This document shows, in pieces, positions 22,277 to 28,325 of a stretch of 41,682 nucleotides of DNA; position 1 is the first letter of the stretch; every line of letters begins with the position of its first letter. Made by a program: the position numbers and the translations under genes. The notes under the pieces are model-generated. The model had not been told where the DNA came from. It saw only the letters and a list, made by a program, of their open reading frames with translations, and did not search any database. Source of the stretch: a virus; IMG/VR virus record IMGVR_UViG_3300021960_000172, positions 1-41,682 of that record; one strand, written 5' to 3'.

Positions 22277-22284
22277 CCTACACT
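22277..22284 (-). promoter_or_regulatory. Promoter-like box of the integrase gene
   Basis: On the minus strand GGCACAGTGTAGGCACT lies with its GTRTAGG core 10 bases before the integrase ATG. Eleven bases are identical to the element upstream of terS. If this is a -10 box, the mRNA has almost no leader. Confidence 0.4.
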
Positions 22285-22324
22285 GTGCCTGCATGGTGTC
22301 CAGACAATTCCTAGGTGACTCCGT

Positions 22325-22345
22325 GATGCAAGCTATGAGCAGGGT
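22325..22345. repeat. 21-bp direct repeat, copy 1
   Basis: An exact 21-base sequence starting GATGCAAGC is repeated at 22502-22522, 177 bases away, and similarity continues for several bases after it with one base difference. Both copies lie in the same non-coding stretch next to the integrase gene. They are candidates for arm-type integrase or excisionase sites. Confidence 0.75.
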
Positions 22346-22501
22346 TGGCGTTGGTTAGTTTGTTGCTTGGTTGTGTGGCTGTCCTCTAGAGCCATCTTGA
22401 AAGTCTCACTATACAGTGGCCATTTAAGTGACTTTGACTCACCTAGTGGTCGTTCAAATCGACCTCAGGCAGCCATACTTACAACTGTGTAGGGAGGCGG
22501 C

Positions 22502-22522
22502 GATGCAAGCTATGAGCAGGGT
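22502..22522. repeat. 21-bp direct repeat, copy 2
   Basis: Second copy of the repeat at 22325-22345. This copy stands 22 bases from the stop of the minus-strand gene ending at 22544, and 6 bases after a GTGTAGGGAG promoter-like box. Confidence 0.75.
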
Positions 22523-22543
22523 GGCGCAAATACCCACCTTGCA

Positions 22544-22870
22544 TCACCGCTTCACCCGCCGGGCATTACGCCGCCGTGGCACCGCCGGGGCGATGGGGGT
22601 CTCCCCATCGATCAGCTCCTGCCACACCGGGTCATCGGGCCGGTAAGGCGCCAGTGCCTTGAAGATGCCCTTGGCGTCCTTGGGCACGCCCTGGCTGTCC
22701 ATGATGTTGGTGAGAACCGGCACGACATACTCGTTGAACCACGCATTGAAGCTGATCCGGCGCAGCTCGGCAGCGAGGTAGAGCCGGCCCTTGAAGGCCA
22801 TATCATTGGCTTCAAAGGTGAGCAGGTGGCGGGCGCGTTCGCGGCGGTAGTCTTTTCTGTTGGTTGGCAT
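22544..22870 (-). CDS. Small basic protein, unknown (108 aa)
   Basis: The start is MPTNRKDYRRERARHLLTF. The frame is open further upstream but that part crosses the divergent promoter gap. The protein has a basic N-terminus, a helical middle (AAELRRISFNAWFNEYVVPVLTNI) and a basic C-terminal tail (RRRNARRVKR). Its place, divergent from a HTH gene and beside int, suggests a regulator or recombination accessory. No family recognised. Confidence 0.55.
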   Translation of the reverse strand: MPTNRKDYRRERARHLLTFEANDMAFKGRLYLAAELRRISFNAWFNEYVVPVLTNIMDSQGVPKDAKGIFKALAPYRPDDPVWQELIDGETPIAPAVPRRRNARRVKR

Positions 22871-22958
22871 AGTGTGACTATAGGTAATCTGTAACCAAAG
22901 TAACACAAGTGCGAAATTGAGCTTGATTGTATAGGGAGAGTGCCTAGACATATCGCCA
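22871..22958. promoter_or_regulatory. Divergent promoter region with GTATAGGGAG box
   Basis: Separates the 108-aa gene (minus) from the HTH gene (plus). TGTATAGG (22928-22935) reads toward the plus-strand gene, with an AAATTGAGCTTGA stretch before it. On the minus strand ACCTATAGTCACACT lies just before the other ATG and looks like a -10. The 88-base gap is the best-placed candidate for a genetic switch in this genome. Confidence 0.45.
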
Positions 22959-23291
22959 ATGACCCTGCCGCCAGTGACCATCACCATCAGCGACCAACCC
23001 ACCCTGGCCCGTGCCCAGACCCTAGCCCGGCAGGCCGGTCACGCCGACTGGAAATCATGGCTCCGTGAGCAGGTCCGGCAGGGCACCCGGCTGGCCCTGG
23101 GGATGCAGGCCGACCTGTCAGTGAGCGATGCGGCCCGCTACACCGGACTTTGCCGGAACACTATCTGGAACTACCACAAGCAGGGCCGGCTCCCGGGGCT
23201 CTACTATGTCAGCGCCAAGAAGGCGATGATACCGATACGGGATCTGGATGCGATCAAGGGTAGCCAGAACACCGCCAAGGCGGCGGCTTAA
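22959..23291 (+). CDS. Helix-turn-helix DNA-binding / excisionase-like protein (110 aa)
   Basis: The C-terminal half contains SVSDAARYTGLCRNTIWNYHKQGRLPGL, a helix-turn-helix of the HTH_17/MerR-type seen in excisionases and small phage regulators, followed by KKAMIPIRDLDAIKGSQN. The N-terminal 50 residues are a charged helix (LARAQTLARQAGHADWKSWL). The gene starts directly after the divergent region beside integrase, so either excision or early-gene control is likely. It is preceded by a GTATAGGGAG box 23 bases upstream. Confidence 0.7.
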   Translation: MTLPPVTITISDQPTLARAQTLARQAGHADWKSWLREQVRQGTRLALGMQADLSVSDAARYTGLCRNTIWNYHKQGRLPGLYYVSAKKAMIPIRDLDAIKGSQNTAKAAA

Positions 23292-23328
23292 CTTTCCAGC
23301 TACCACTGCTGGGACAACCAAACAACAT

Positions 23329-23883
23329 ATGACAGCACTCCTCAACAGCGAAGACACCGGCATCCAGGCCCCCAAGGCCCAGAAGGAATACATTCGCTTC
23401 GACCCGTTCCCGTCCGATGGCCAGCAGATCCTGACCATCGTGGCGTTCAATACCATCCCGGATTACGTCAACCCGTTTGCCGACGAGCCCAACCCGGCCC
23501 CGTATCCGGCGGTCGAGTTCATCTACGGCACGGAGACGGAAGCCGGCCCCCGGTTCGTCAAGGCGAACCCCATCAAGCGTTCGATCCATGAGAAGGCCAC
23601 GTTCACTGCCATTTACAAGGCGGCTACGGGCAAGCTCCCGGTGGCCGGGGCCAAGTCGTCCGACCTCATCGGCAAGGGTGTCGTGGCTAATGTCACCAAC
23701 GAGAACAAGGTCAGCAAGAAGGGGACGGCCTACGTCCGCACGTCCATCAAGGACATCGCGGCGGTCCATCCGAAGCTGGTCAAGGAGATCGTGCCGCTGG
23801 ACAAGCTCATGCCGGCTTTCACCGCCGCCCTGGCGAAGTCGTCGGAGAAGGCCACCGAGGAGAAAAACGAGGCTCCTTTTTAG
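23329..23883 (+). CDS. Single-stranded DNA-binding protein-like (184 aa)
   Basis: The start MTALLNSEDTGIQAPKAQKE is the likeliest, since the leader (GGACAACCAAACAACAT) repeats one used earlier in the genome. The core has strands such as YIRFDPFPSDGQQILTIVAF and NVTNENKVSKKGTAYVRTSI, an OB-fold-like pattern. The C-terminus is acidic and ends EEKNEAPF, a Phe-terminated acidic tail like those of SSB and T7 gp2.5 that call in replication partners. It leads the DNA-metabolism block. The identification is by architecture, not by a matched family. Confidence 0.6.
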   Translation: MTALLNSEDTGIQAPKAQKEYIRFDPFPSDGQQILTIVAFNTIPDYVNPFADEPNPAPYPAVEFIYGTETEAGPRFVKANPIKRSIHEKATFTAIYKAATGKLPVAGAKSSDLIGKGVVANVTNENKVSKKGTAYVRTSIKDIAAVHPKLVKEIVPLDKLMPAFTAALAKSSEKATEEKNEAPF

Positions 23884-23943
23884 TCCGGTAAACCCGTAAC
23901 AACACACTAACCACCTCCGGGTAACACCGGGGGACAATTTCAA

Positions 23944-24144
23944 ATGACCACCACCCCCATCAGCCTCCCCGTCCTCTGCCTCCTCCTCCTGTCCATGACG
24001 CTGGCCTACTGCGCTGGTGCCTACGCTGCTGGGCTGTGGCAGCCCGTCATGCTCATTGGCTCCGGTATCATCGCCGTGTGCGCCGTGTTTATTGAGGCGA
24101 GTGAGGCTTATGCGGCGGGGTGCAGCTCGGAGGACACAGAATGA
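23944..24144 (+). CDS. Small two-span membrane protein (66 aa)
   Basis: Two hydrophobic segments (VLCLLLLSMTLAYCAGAY and WQPVMLIGSGIIAVCAVFI) and an acidic C-terminal tail (SEAYAAGCSSEDTE). It overlaps the next gene by 4 bases (ATGA). Preceded by the GTAAACCCGTAACAACACACTAAC leader motif at 23888-23911. Its place among DNA genes makes a lysis role unlikely; it may be an early inner-membrane protein. Confidence 0.6.
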   Translation: MTTTPISLPVLCLLLLSMTLAYCAGAYAAGLWQPVMLIGSGIIAVCAVFIEASEAYAAGCSSEDTE

Positions 24145-24611
24145 GCGTCGTGCTGACCACACCCGCCAAGTATGCCGCGTCTATGTTCGGCGTCATCTAT
24201 GACGTAGAGGGGAACCCCCTGACCGCAGGGGACAACGGCCTTGGCTATCTTAGGGTGCGCGTCGGAGGCCGATACCAAATGGTTCACCGCCTTGTTTGGA
24301 ACGCCTATCACGGGGAAATCCCGAAAGGGATGCAGGTCGATCACATTGACGGGGACAAGCACAACAACGCACTCAACAATCTGCGCCTTCTTACGCCTTC
24401 TGGGAACACCGCCGCATATCATTCCAAGCGGGCGGCCTCCGGTAAGAAGCATCACAACGGCCCTGGTGCGCGACTGGACAAGCCGACTGCCAAGTGGGTC
24501 AAGGCCGCCCTCAGTGCTGGCGCCCCCCGTATCACGCTGGCCAAGGCGCTCGGCGTTTCCCGCTCCTGTATTCGCCACATTCACAACGGACTCAACCATG
24601 CAGACGCTTAA
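24141..24611 (+). CDS. HNH endonuclease (156 aa)
   Basis: The start ATG 24141 overlaps the upstream stop (ATGA). The HNH core reads QMVHRLVWNAYHGEIPKGM, VDHIDGDKHNNALNNLRLL then TPSGNTAAYH, with the typical DHIDGxxxxNxxxNLR. The C-terminal part carries an HTH-like segment (RITLAKALGVSRSCIRHIHN) similar in plan to the 20016 endonuclease. It inserts between the membrane gene and the nuclease gene, overlapping the latter by 14 bases. Confidence 0.82.
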   Translation: MSVVLTTPAKYAASMFGVIYDVEGNPLTAGDNGLGYLRVRVGGRYQMVHRLVWNAYHGEIPKGMQVDHIDGDKHNNALNNLRLLTPSGNTAAYHSKRAASGKKHHNGPGARLDKPTAKWVKAALSAGAPRITLAKALGVSRSCIRHIHNGLNHADA

Positions 24612-25434
24612 TCAAACAGACGAGCCCATCAAGGCTTCCAAGGGTCTTAGCGACTCCTCACATTACTATTCACTGGTGGACGGCCAGTGGCTGCCCCTCT
24701 ACACCCCGGAGAAGAACTATACGCTCCGGGAAGCCCGCAAGGACCAGGCCGCCGGCAAGGTGGTGGTGCCGAGCGTGACGACGATCTTCAAGGTGCTGGC
24801 CAAGCCCCAGCTGGAGCGGTGGAAGATGGAGCAGGCCGCCAAGGCCATGATGGAGATATGCACCAAGGGCGGTTTGGCCGTTTCGCAGCTTACGCCTGAT
24901 GAGATTTTGGATCAGGCCCTCGACACCGCCAACAACTCCAGCAAGGGCGCGATGGACCTTGGCACCAAGATCCACCAGGCCATCGAGGACTGCATTGCCG
25001 GCCGGGACTATGCGGCCGATCTGGCCATCTATGTCGTGCCAGTCATGGCGGAACGCGCCAAGCGGGAGATCCGCTGGTCCGTCACGGAAGCCTGCATGGG
25101 CAGCACCAAGTATGGCTATGCCGGCCGGTGTGACGACCACAGCGAGGAGGGCATGGTGATTCGTGACATCAAGAGCAGAAAGTCCAAGGGCAAGAAGGTG
25201 CCGACCTACGAGACGGATTTTGCCCAGGTGGCAGCCTACGGGTTTGCCCGGTTTGGCAATGACTTCTTCAAGCAGGGCAGCGGTGAAATCTGGGGCATCA
25301 GCACCAGCGAGCCCGGCCTGCTGACCGTCACGACCAAGACTGGCCCCGAGCTGGTAGCCGACTTCCAGTGCTTCCTGGCGCTGAACACGGTTTGGCAGCA
25401 CATGAACAACTTTGATGCGAGGGTGAAGGAGTGA
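24598..25434 (+). CDS. PD-(D/E)XK exonuclease (RecB/Cas4-like) (278 aa)
   Basis: The C-terminal two thirds hold the fold: GTKIHQAIEDC (about residue 121), CDDHSEEGMVIRDIKSRKSKG with the catalytic Asp (in GRCDD) and the D-x-K pair of IRDIK, then QVAAYGFARF. This matches the RecB/Cas4-type nuclease family that trims double-strand ends for recombination or packaging. The frame runs further upstream but ATG 24598 is the first sensible start, inside the HNH gene's last codons. Its stop overlaps the RuvC-like gene's ATG. Confidence 0.78.
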   Translation: MQTLNQTDEPIKASKGLSDSSHYYSLVDGQWLPLYTPEKNYTLREARKDQAAGKVVVPSVTTIFKVLAKPQLERWKMEQAAKAMMEICTKGGLAVSQLTPDEILDQALDTANNSSKGAMDLGTKIHQAIEDCIAGRDYAADLAIYVVPVMAERAKREIRWSVTEACMGSTKYGYAGRCDDHSEEGMVIRDIKSRKSKGKKVPTYETDFAQVAAYGFARFGNDFFKQGSGEIWGISTSEPGLLTVTTKTGPELVADFQCFLALNTVWQHMNNFDARVKE

Positions 25435-25931
25435 AAACCACCATCGCCATCGACAACGGCACCACGGGGTCCATCGCCATCATCGGCCCGGACGGGGTGT
25501 TCTTTGAGCCCATCCCGACCAAGGAGCAGCTGATGGGGAAGGCGGGGAAGGTCATCCGCCGGATCGACACCACGCCCCTCAAGGATCTCATCTGCTGGCA
25601 CAGCGACACGCCGCGCACCCTCACTAACACCACGGCCTACATCGAACGCCCATTCACCGGCAGCGCCATGATGATTAACACCACGGTCCTGTCCGCCCGT
25701 GCCCATGAGGCCGTCAGCATCGTGCTGGAGCAGCTTGGTATCGGCTATGAGACAGTGGACAGCAAGCCCTGGCAGGCCGCCATGCTCGGCGCCATCAAGG
25801 GCAGCCCGGCGCTGAAGAAGGCCAGTATGCTCCGGGGGATGCAGATGTTCCCGGCCCACGCCAAGGCTATCAAGGATCACGGGGATGCTGATTCGCTGCT
25901 GATGGCCCACTACTACCACAACGCCAAATGA
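25431..25931 (+). CDS. RuvC-like Holliday junction resolvase (166 aa)
   Basis: RNase H-like fold: the first strand is TIAIDNGTTGSIAII with the leading Asp8, the second acidic site is the Glu72 in AYIERPF, and the C-terminal helix carries the final acidic pair in KDHGDADSLLMAHY. This D...E...DxxD order is the signature of RuvC/Ruv-like endonucleases that cut four-way junctions made in replication and recombination. It overlaps both neighbours by 4 bases. Length is usual for the family. Confidence 0.8.
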   Translation: MKTTIAIDNGTTGSIAIIGPDGVFFEPIPTKEQLMGKAGKVIRRIDTTPLKDLICWHSDTPRTLTNTTAYIERPFTGSAMMINTTVLSARAHEAVSIVLEQLGIGYETVDSKPWQAAMLGAIKGSPALKKASMLRGMQMFPAHAKAIKDHGDADSLLMAHYYHNAK

Positions 25932-26077
25932 CCTACCTCGCCGCCCTGACCCTCCTCGCCGCCGGCTACGCCTGCCGCTGCCTGCCCCGCTACACCAAGA
26001 AGTGGCGCGATGATCGCACGCTGGAACAGCTGGGGGCTTTCTTCTACGGCGCCGCTTTGGTGCTTGCGTTGTGGTAA
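25928..26077 (+). CDS. Small membrane protein (49 aa)
   Basis: ATG 25928 (overlapping the RuvC-like stop) to TAA 26077. Two short hydrophobic segments (LAALTLLAAGYACRCL and GAFFYGAALVLALW) separated by a charged loop (YTKKWRDDRTLEQL). One of several tiny membrane proteins in the early operon; no role can be named. Confidence 0.5.
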   Translation: MTYLAALTLLAAGYACRCLPRYTKKWRDDRTLEQLGAFFYGAALVLALW

Positions 26078-26103
26078 ACAGGTTTTAGCACTCTCTCTAC
26101 ACT

Positions 26104-26808
26104 ATGACAACAGCCAAGGCTTACTATCAGGATTCCGCCGTGACTCTTTACCACGGGGATTGCCTGGACCTGATGAACGAGATCCCGGATGGCTCTGTGG
26201 ATATGGTGCTGTGCGATTTGCCGTATGGTGAAGTGTCCCAAAAAAGCGGGGGGCTGCGCCTGCTAGACCGTGGAAACGCCGACAGGTGCGACCTCGATGT
26301 TTCCGCTGTAGTCACCCGGCTTAACCGCTTGTGCACCGGCTCCTTTTATCTGTTTTGCGGAACCGAGCAGATAAGCCCCATAGTCTCCGCGTTCAGGTCA
26401 TTTGGTCTCACAACCCGGCTTGGAGCATGGGAGAAAACCAACCCCAGCCCAATGAACGGAACTCGGCTATGGATTAGCGGGCTAGAGTTCTGCGTGTTCG
26501 CCAGAAAGGCTAACGCCGTTTTTAACGAGCACTGCAAAAAGGCTCTGTGGCAAGCGCCGTCCGGTATGTCCAAATTGCATCCCACTCAAAAGCCGGTCGG
26601 ACTCATGGAGCGCCTTATACTCGCGTCAACAAATGCGGGCGGGATTGTCCTGGATGCCACCATGGGCAGCGGGACAACCGGCGTGGCCTGCGTGAATACC
26701 GGCCGGCGATTCATCGGAATCGAGCGCGACGAGCAGTATTGCAGCATCGCCGCAAAACGCATTTCCGCAGCCGCCAAGCCTGCTACTGCTGAACTTCAAC
26801 TAGTGTAA
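26104..26808 (+). CDS. DNA N6-adenine / N4-cytosine methyltransferase (234 aa)
   Basis: Motif IV is DLPYG at residues 38-42 (a variant of DPPY), the HPTQKP box stands at 159-164 and the SAM-binding motif I DATMGSGTT at 184-192: the beta-class order. It uses S-adenosylmethionine to methylate phage DNA, probably to escape host restriction. The TACACTATG at the start leaves hardly any leader, so translation may be leaderless. DLPY instead of DPPY is a common substitution in phage enzymes and should still be active. Confidence 0.88.
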   Translation: MTTAKAYYQDSAVTLYHGDCLDLMNEIPDGSVDMVLCDLPYGEVSQKSGGLRLLDRGNADRCDLDVSAVVTRLNRLCTGSFYLFCGTEQISPIVSAFRSFGLTTRLGAWEKTNPSPMNGTRLWISGLEFCVFARKANAVFNEHCKKALWQAPSGMSKLHPTQKPVGLMERLILASTNAGGIVLDATMGSGTTGVACVNTGRRFIGIERDEQYCSIAAKRISAAAKPATAELQLV

Positions 26809-26823
26809 ACCCGTAGCCACACA

Positions 26824-27126
26824 ATGCTAACCCCCGACACCATCTTCACCGCCATCGAATCCGTCTTCCCCGTGACCCGGGCGGACATCATTGGCCTCCG
26901 CCGCCGCCGCAACGAGGCCGATGCCCGTAAGGTGGCCTGCTACATCATTTATACCTACATGCGATACAGCAACGCGCAGATCGCCGCCCTCCTTGGCAAC
27001 CGCTCGTCCGGTTCGGTCAAGGACTGCCGCGATGGCTACCTTAACATGCACAAAACCGACAAGCAATTCAGGGCCATGGCCGATCAGGTCATTGCGATCC
27101 TGGGCCTCAACGTAATGGCGGCGTAA
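26824..27126 (+). CDS. Free-standing DnaA domain IV-like DNA-binding protein (100 aa)
   Basis: The sequence RADIIGLRRRRNEADARKVACYIIYTYMRYS followed by NAQIAALLGNRSSGSVKDC follows the pattern of the DnaA C-terminal domain (helix with basic R-rich turn, then the HTH with GxR.xSxV). The ATPase domains of DnaA are absent, so this is not a full initiator. It could bind DnaA-box-like sequences to guide replication, or compete with host DnaA. The leader motif GTAAACCCGTAGCCACACAATG precedes it. Confidence 0.75.
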   Translation: MLTPDTIFTAIESVFPVTRADIIGLRRRRNEADARKVACYIIYTYMRYSNAQIAALLGNRSSGSVKDCRDGYLNMHKTDKQFRAMADQVIAILGLNVMAA

Positions 27127-27133
27127 TTCTCAC

Positions 27134-27364
27134 ATGACCACAACGACCCCTCGCCCAACGGCACAGGTAACGATTTTCGACAACCCTGAAACCAATCTGG
27201 CCTCTGAGTATTCCGACCGGGACTATTACATGGCCTGGCTCCAGATGGAGGTGGAGCGGTGGCAGGAGAAGGGCCGGGAGGCATGGATCGAGACGGACAA
27301 GGAGGGCCGGGTGGCACTGTTCACCTGGGCGCACTATATGAAGCCGGTGGAGGGGGAGCAGTAA
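27134..27364 (+). CDS. Small acidic protein, unknown (76 aa)
   Basis: An N-terminal Thr/Pro-rich part (MTTTTPRPTAQVTIFDNPET) and an aromatic, acidic C-terminal helix (DYYMAWLQMEVERWQEKGRE, AHYMKPVEGEQ). Its TAA stop is immediately followed by the alternative ATG and the GTG of the methyltransferase region. No family recognised. Confidence 0.55.
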   Translation: MTTTTPRPTAQVTIFDNPETNLASEYSDRDYYMAWLQMEVERWQEKGREAWIETDKEGRVALFTWAHYMKPVEGEQ

Positions 27365-28317
27365 TGTGGATACTCCCAACACGGTTACACACGTCAGCCT
27401 TTGTGCCGGATACGGCGGCATTGATCTTGGACTCAAGCGAGTCATCCCAAGCCTGCGCACAATCGCTTTTAGTGAGATCGAAGCCTATGCCTGCGCGAAC
27501 CTGGTTGCGAAAATGGAAGCGGGACAGCTGGACGCGGCACCTATCTGGTCGAATCTTAAAAGCTTCCCATGGGGAAAGTTTCACGGACTTGTGGACATCC
27601 TCTCTGGAGGCTACCCTTGCCAGCCGTTCAGTGCAGCCGGAAAGCGCCTTGGCACCGACGACCCCCGCCACCTCTGGCCATGGATCGCAGACGGTATTCG
27701 CGCTATGCGACCAAGACAGTGCTTCCTCGAGAACGTCGAAGGACACATCAGCCTTGGGCTCCGGGATGTCATTGGAGAACTGGAAGGCATCGGTTATCGA
27801 ACAACGTGGGGAGTATTCTCAGCGGCTGAAGTCGGGGCGCCACACCAGCGGAAGCGGGTGTTCATCCTGGCCAACAGCCTCCAGTCGGGACTGGAAGGAC
27901 TCACCGGGAATGGCGTCAACGGGCGTGAACCCGGACGGGACGGAGCGCAGCCGGATCGACCAGTTGCCGAGGGCGGTATATCACTATGGCCGTCCCGCCC
28001 CGGTGAGCCCCAGCACGAATGGGAGCCGCCCAGAACAGTGGCCAACGCCAAGATCATGCAGTGCGATGGCGGCGACGATTACGCCGGAATCGGCCAGCAA
28101 CCCGGATCGCTTCCCGAATCTCGAGACGCAGGTGGGCAAGACCATGGCGGTACCAACGGGCGTCCTCAACCCCGACTGGGTGGAAACCCTGATGGGCGTT
28201 CCGGTGGGCTGGACATCCGTGAACTGGCCCCCCGCGTTGACCGCCTCCGACTCCTTGGCAACGGAGTCGTCCCAGCAGTTGCAGCCCGTGCCTACACCGT
28301 CCTTTCAACCCGCTTAA
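27364..28317 (+). CDS. Overlapping-frame protein across the cytosine methyltransferase gene (317 aa)
   Basis: The ATG at 27364 shares a base with the upstream stop (TAATG), and the frame stays open for 317 codons, shifted relative to the methyltransferase that starts two bases later. The product is not random: it holds SLEATLASRSVQPESAL, TSGHGSQTVFAL, a WxxSVIEQRGEYSQRLKSG block, SSWPTASSRDWKDSPGM, a second QWPTPRS and LNPDWVETLMGVPVGWTSV. I recall this WPTP...LNPxWVExLMGxPxGWT layout from phage proteins found next to Dcm-type genes. Why both frames survive is unknown. It may be translated, or be a persistent shadow of a constrained gene. Confidence 0.5.
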   Translation: MWILPTRLHTSAFVPDTAALILDSSESSQACAQSLLVRSKPMPARTWLRKWKRDSWTRHLSGRILKASHGESFTDLWTSSLEATLASRSVQPESALAPTTPATSGHGSQTVFALCDQDSASSRTSKDTSALGSGMSLENWKASVIEQRGEYSQRLKSGRHTSGSGCSSWPTASSRDWKDSPGMASTGVNPDGTERSRIDQLPRAVYHYGRPAPVSPSTNGSRPEQWPTPRSCSAMAATITPESASNPDRFPNLETQVGKTMAVPTGVLNPDWVETLMGVPVGWTSVNWPPALTASDSLATESSQQLQPVPTPSFQPA

Positions 28318-28325
28318 CCACATGA
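27366..28325 (+). CDS. C5 cytosine DNA methyltransferase (319 aa)
   Basis: All key blocks are present: motif I SLCAGYGGIDLG (11-22), the catalytic GGYPCQPFSAAGKR with Cys85, ENVEG (122-126), the HQRKRVF block (160-166) and the terminal RLRLLGNGVVPAVAARAY. It transfers methyl groups to cytosine, most likely in phage DNA. The start is GTG at 27366, two bases after the upstream stop; an ATG in another frame stands at 27364. The target-recognition part (about 170-285) is Gly/Arg/Pro-rich, and the other frame over it looks coding too. It ends overlapping the next ATG (ATGA). Confidence 0.88.
   Translation: MDTPNTVTHVSLCAGYGGIDLGLKRVIPSLRTIAFSEIEAYACANLVAKMEAGQLDAAPIWSNLKSFPWGKFHGLVDILSGGYPCQPFSAAGKRLGTDDPRHLWPWIADGIRAMRPRQCFLENVEGHISLGLRDVIGELEGIGYRTTWGVFSAAEVGAPHQRKRVFILANSLQSGLEGLTGNGVNGREPGRDGAQPDRPVAEGGISLWPSRPGEPQHEWEPPRTVANAKIMQCDGGDDYAGIGQQPGSLPESRDAGGQDHGGTNGRPQPRLGGNPDGRSGGLDIRELAPRVDRLRLLGNGVVPAVAARAYTVLSTRLTT

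Larger units (their letters stand above)
22290..22543. other. Candidate attP/regulatory region beside the integrase
   Basis: Non-coding. It contains a 21-bp direct repeat (listed separately), the inverted pair CTAGGTGA (22311-22318) / TCACCTAG (22439-22446), and CACTATACAGTG-type symmetry near 22408-22419. Regions like this next to int genes hold arm sites and the crossover core of attP. A GTGTAGGGAG promoter-like box lies at 22487-22496. The open frame 22428-22646 has no support. Confidence 0.5.

Noticed and set aside
22428-22646. Plus-strand frame across the 21-bp repeat near int
   Set aside because: Arg/Thr-rich, overlaps a real minus-strand gene and repeats; no support beyond a GTGTAGG box upstream.
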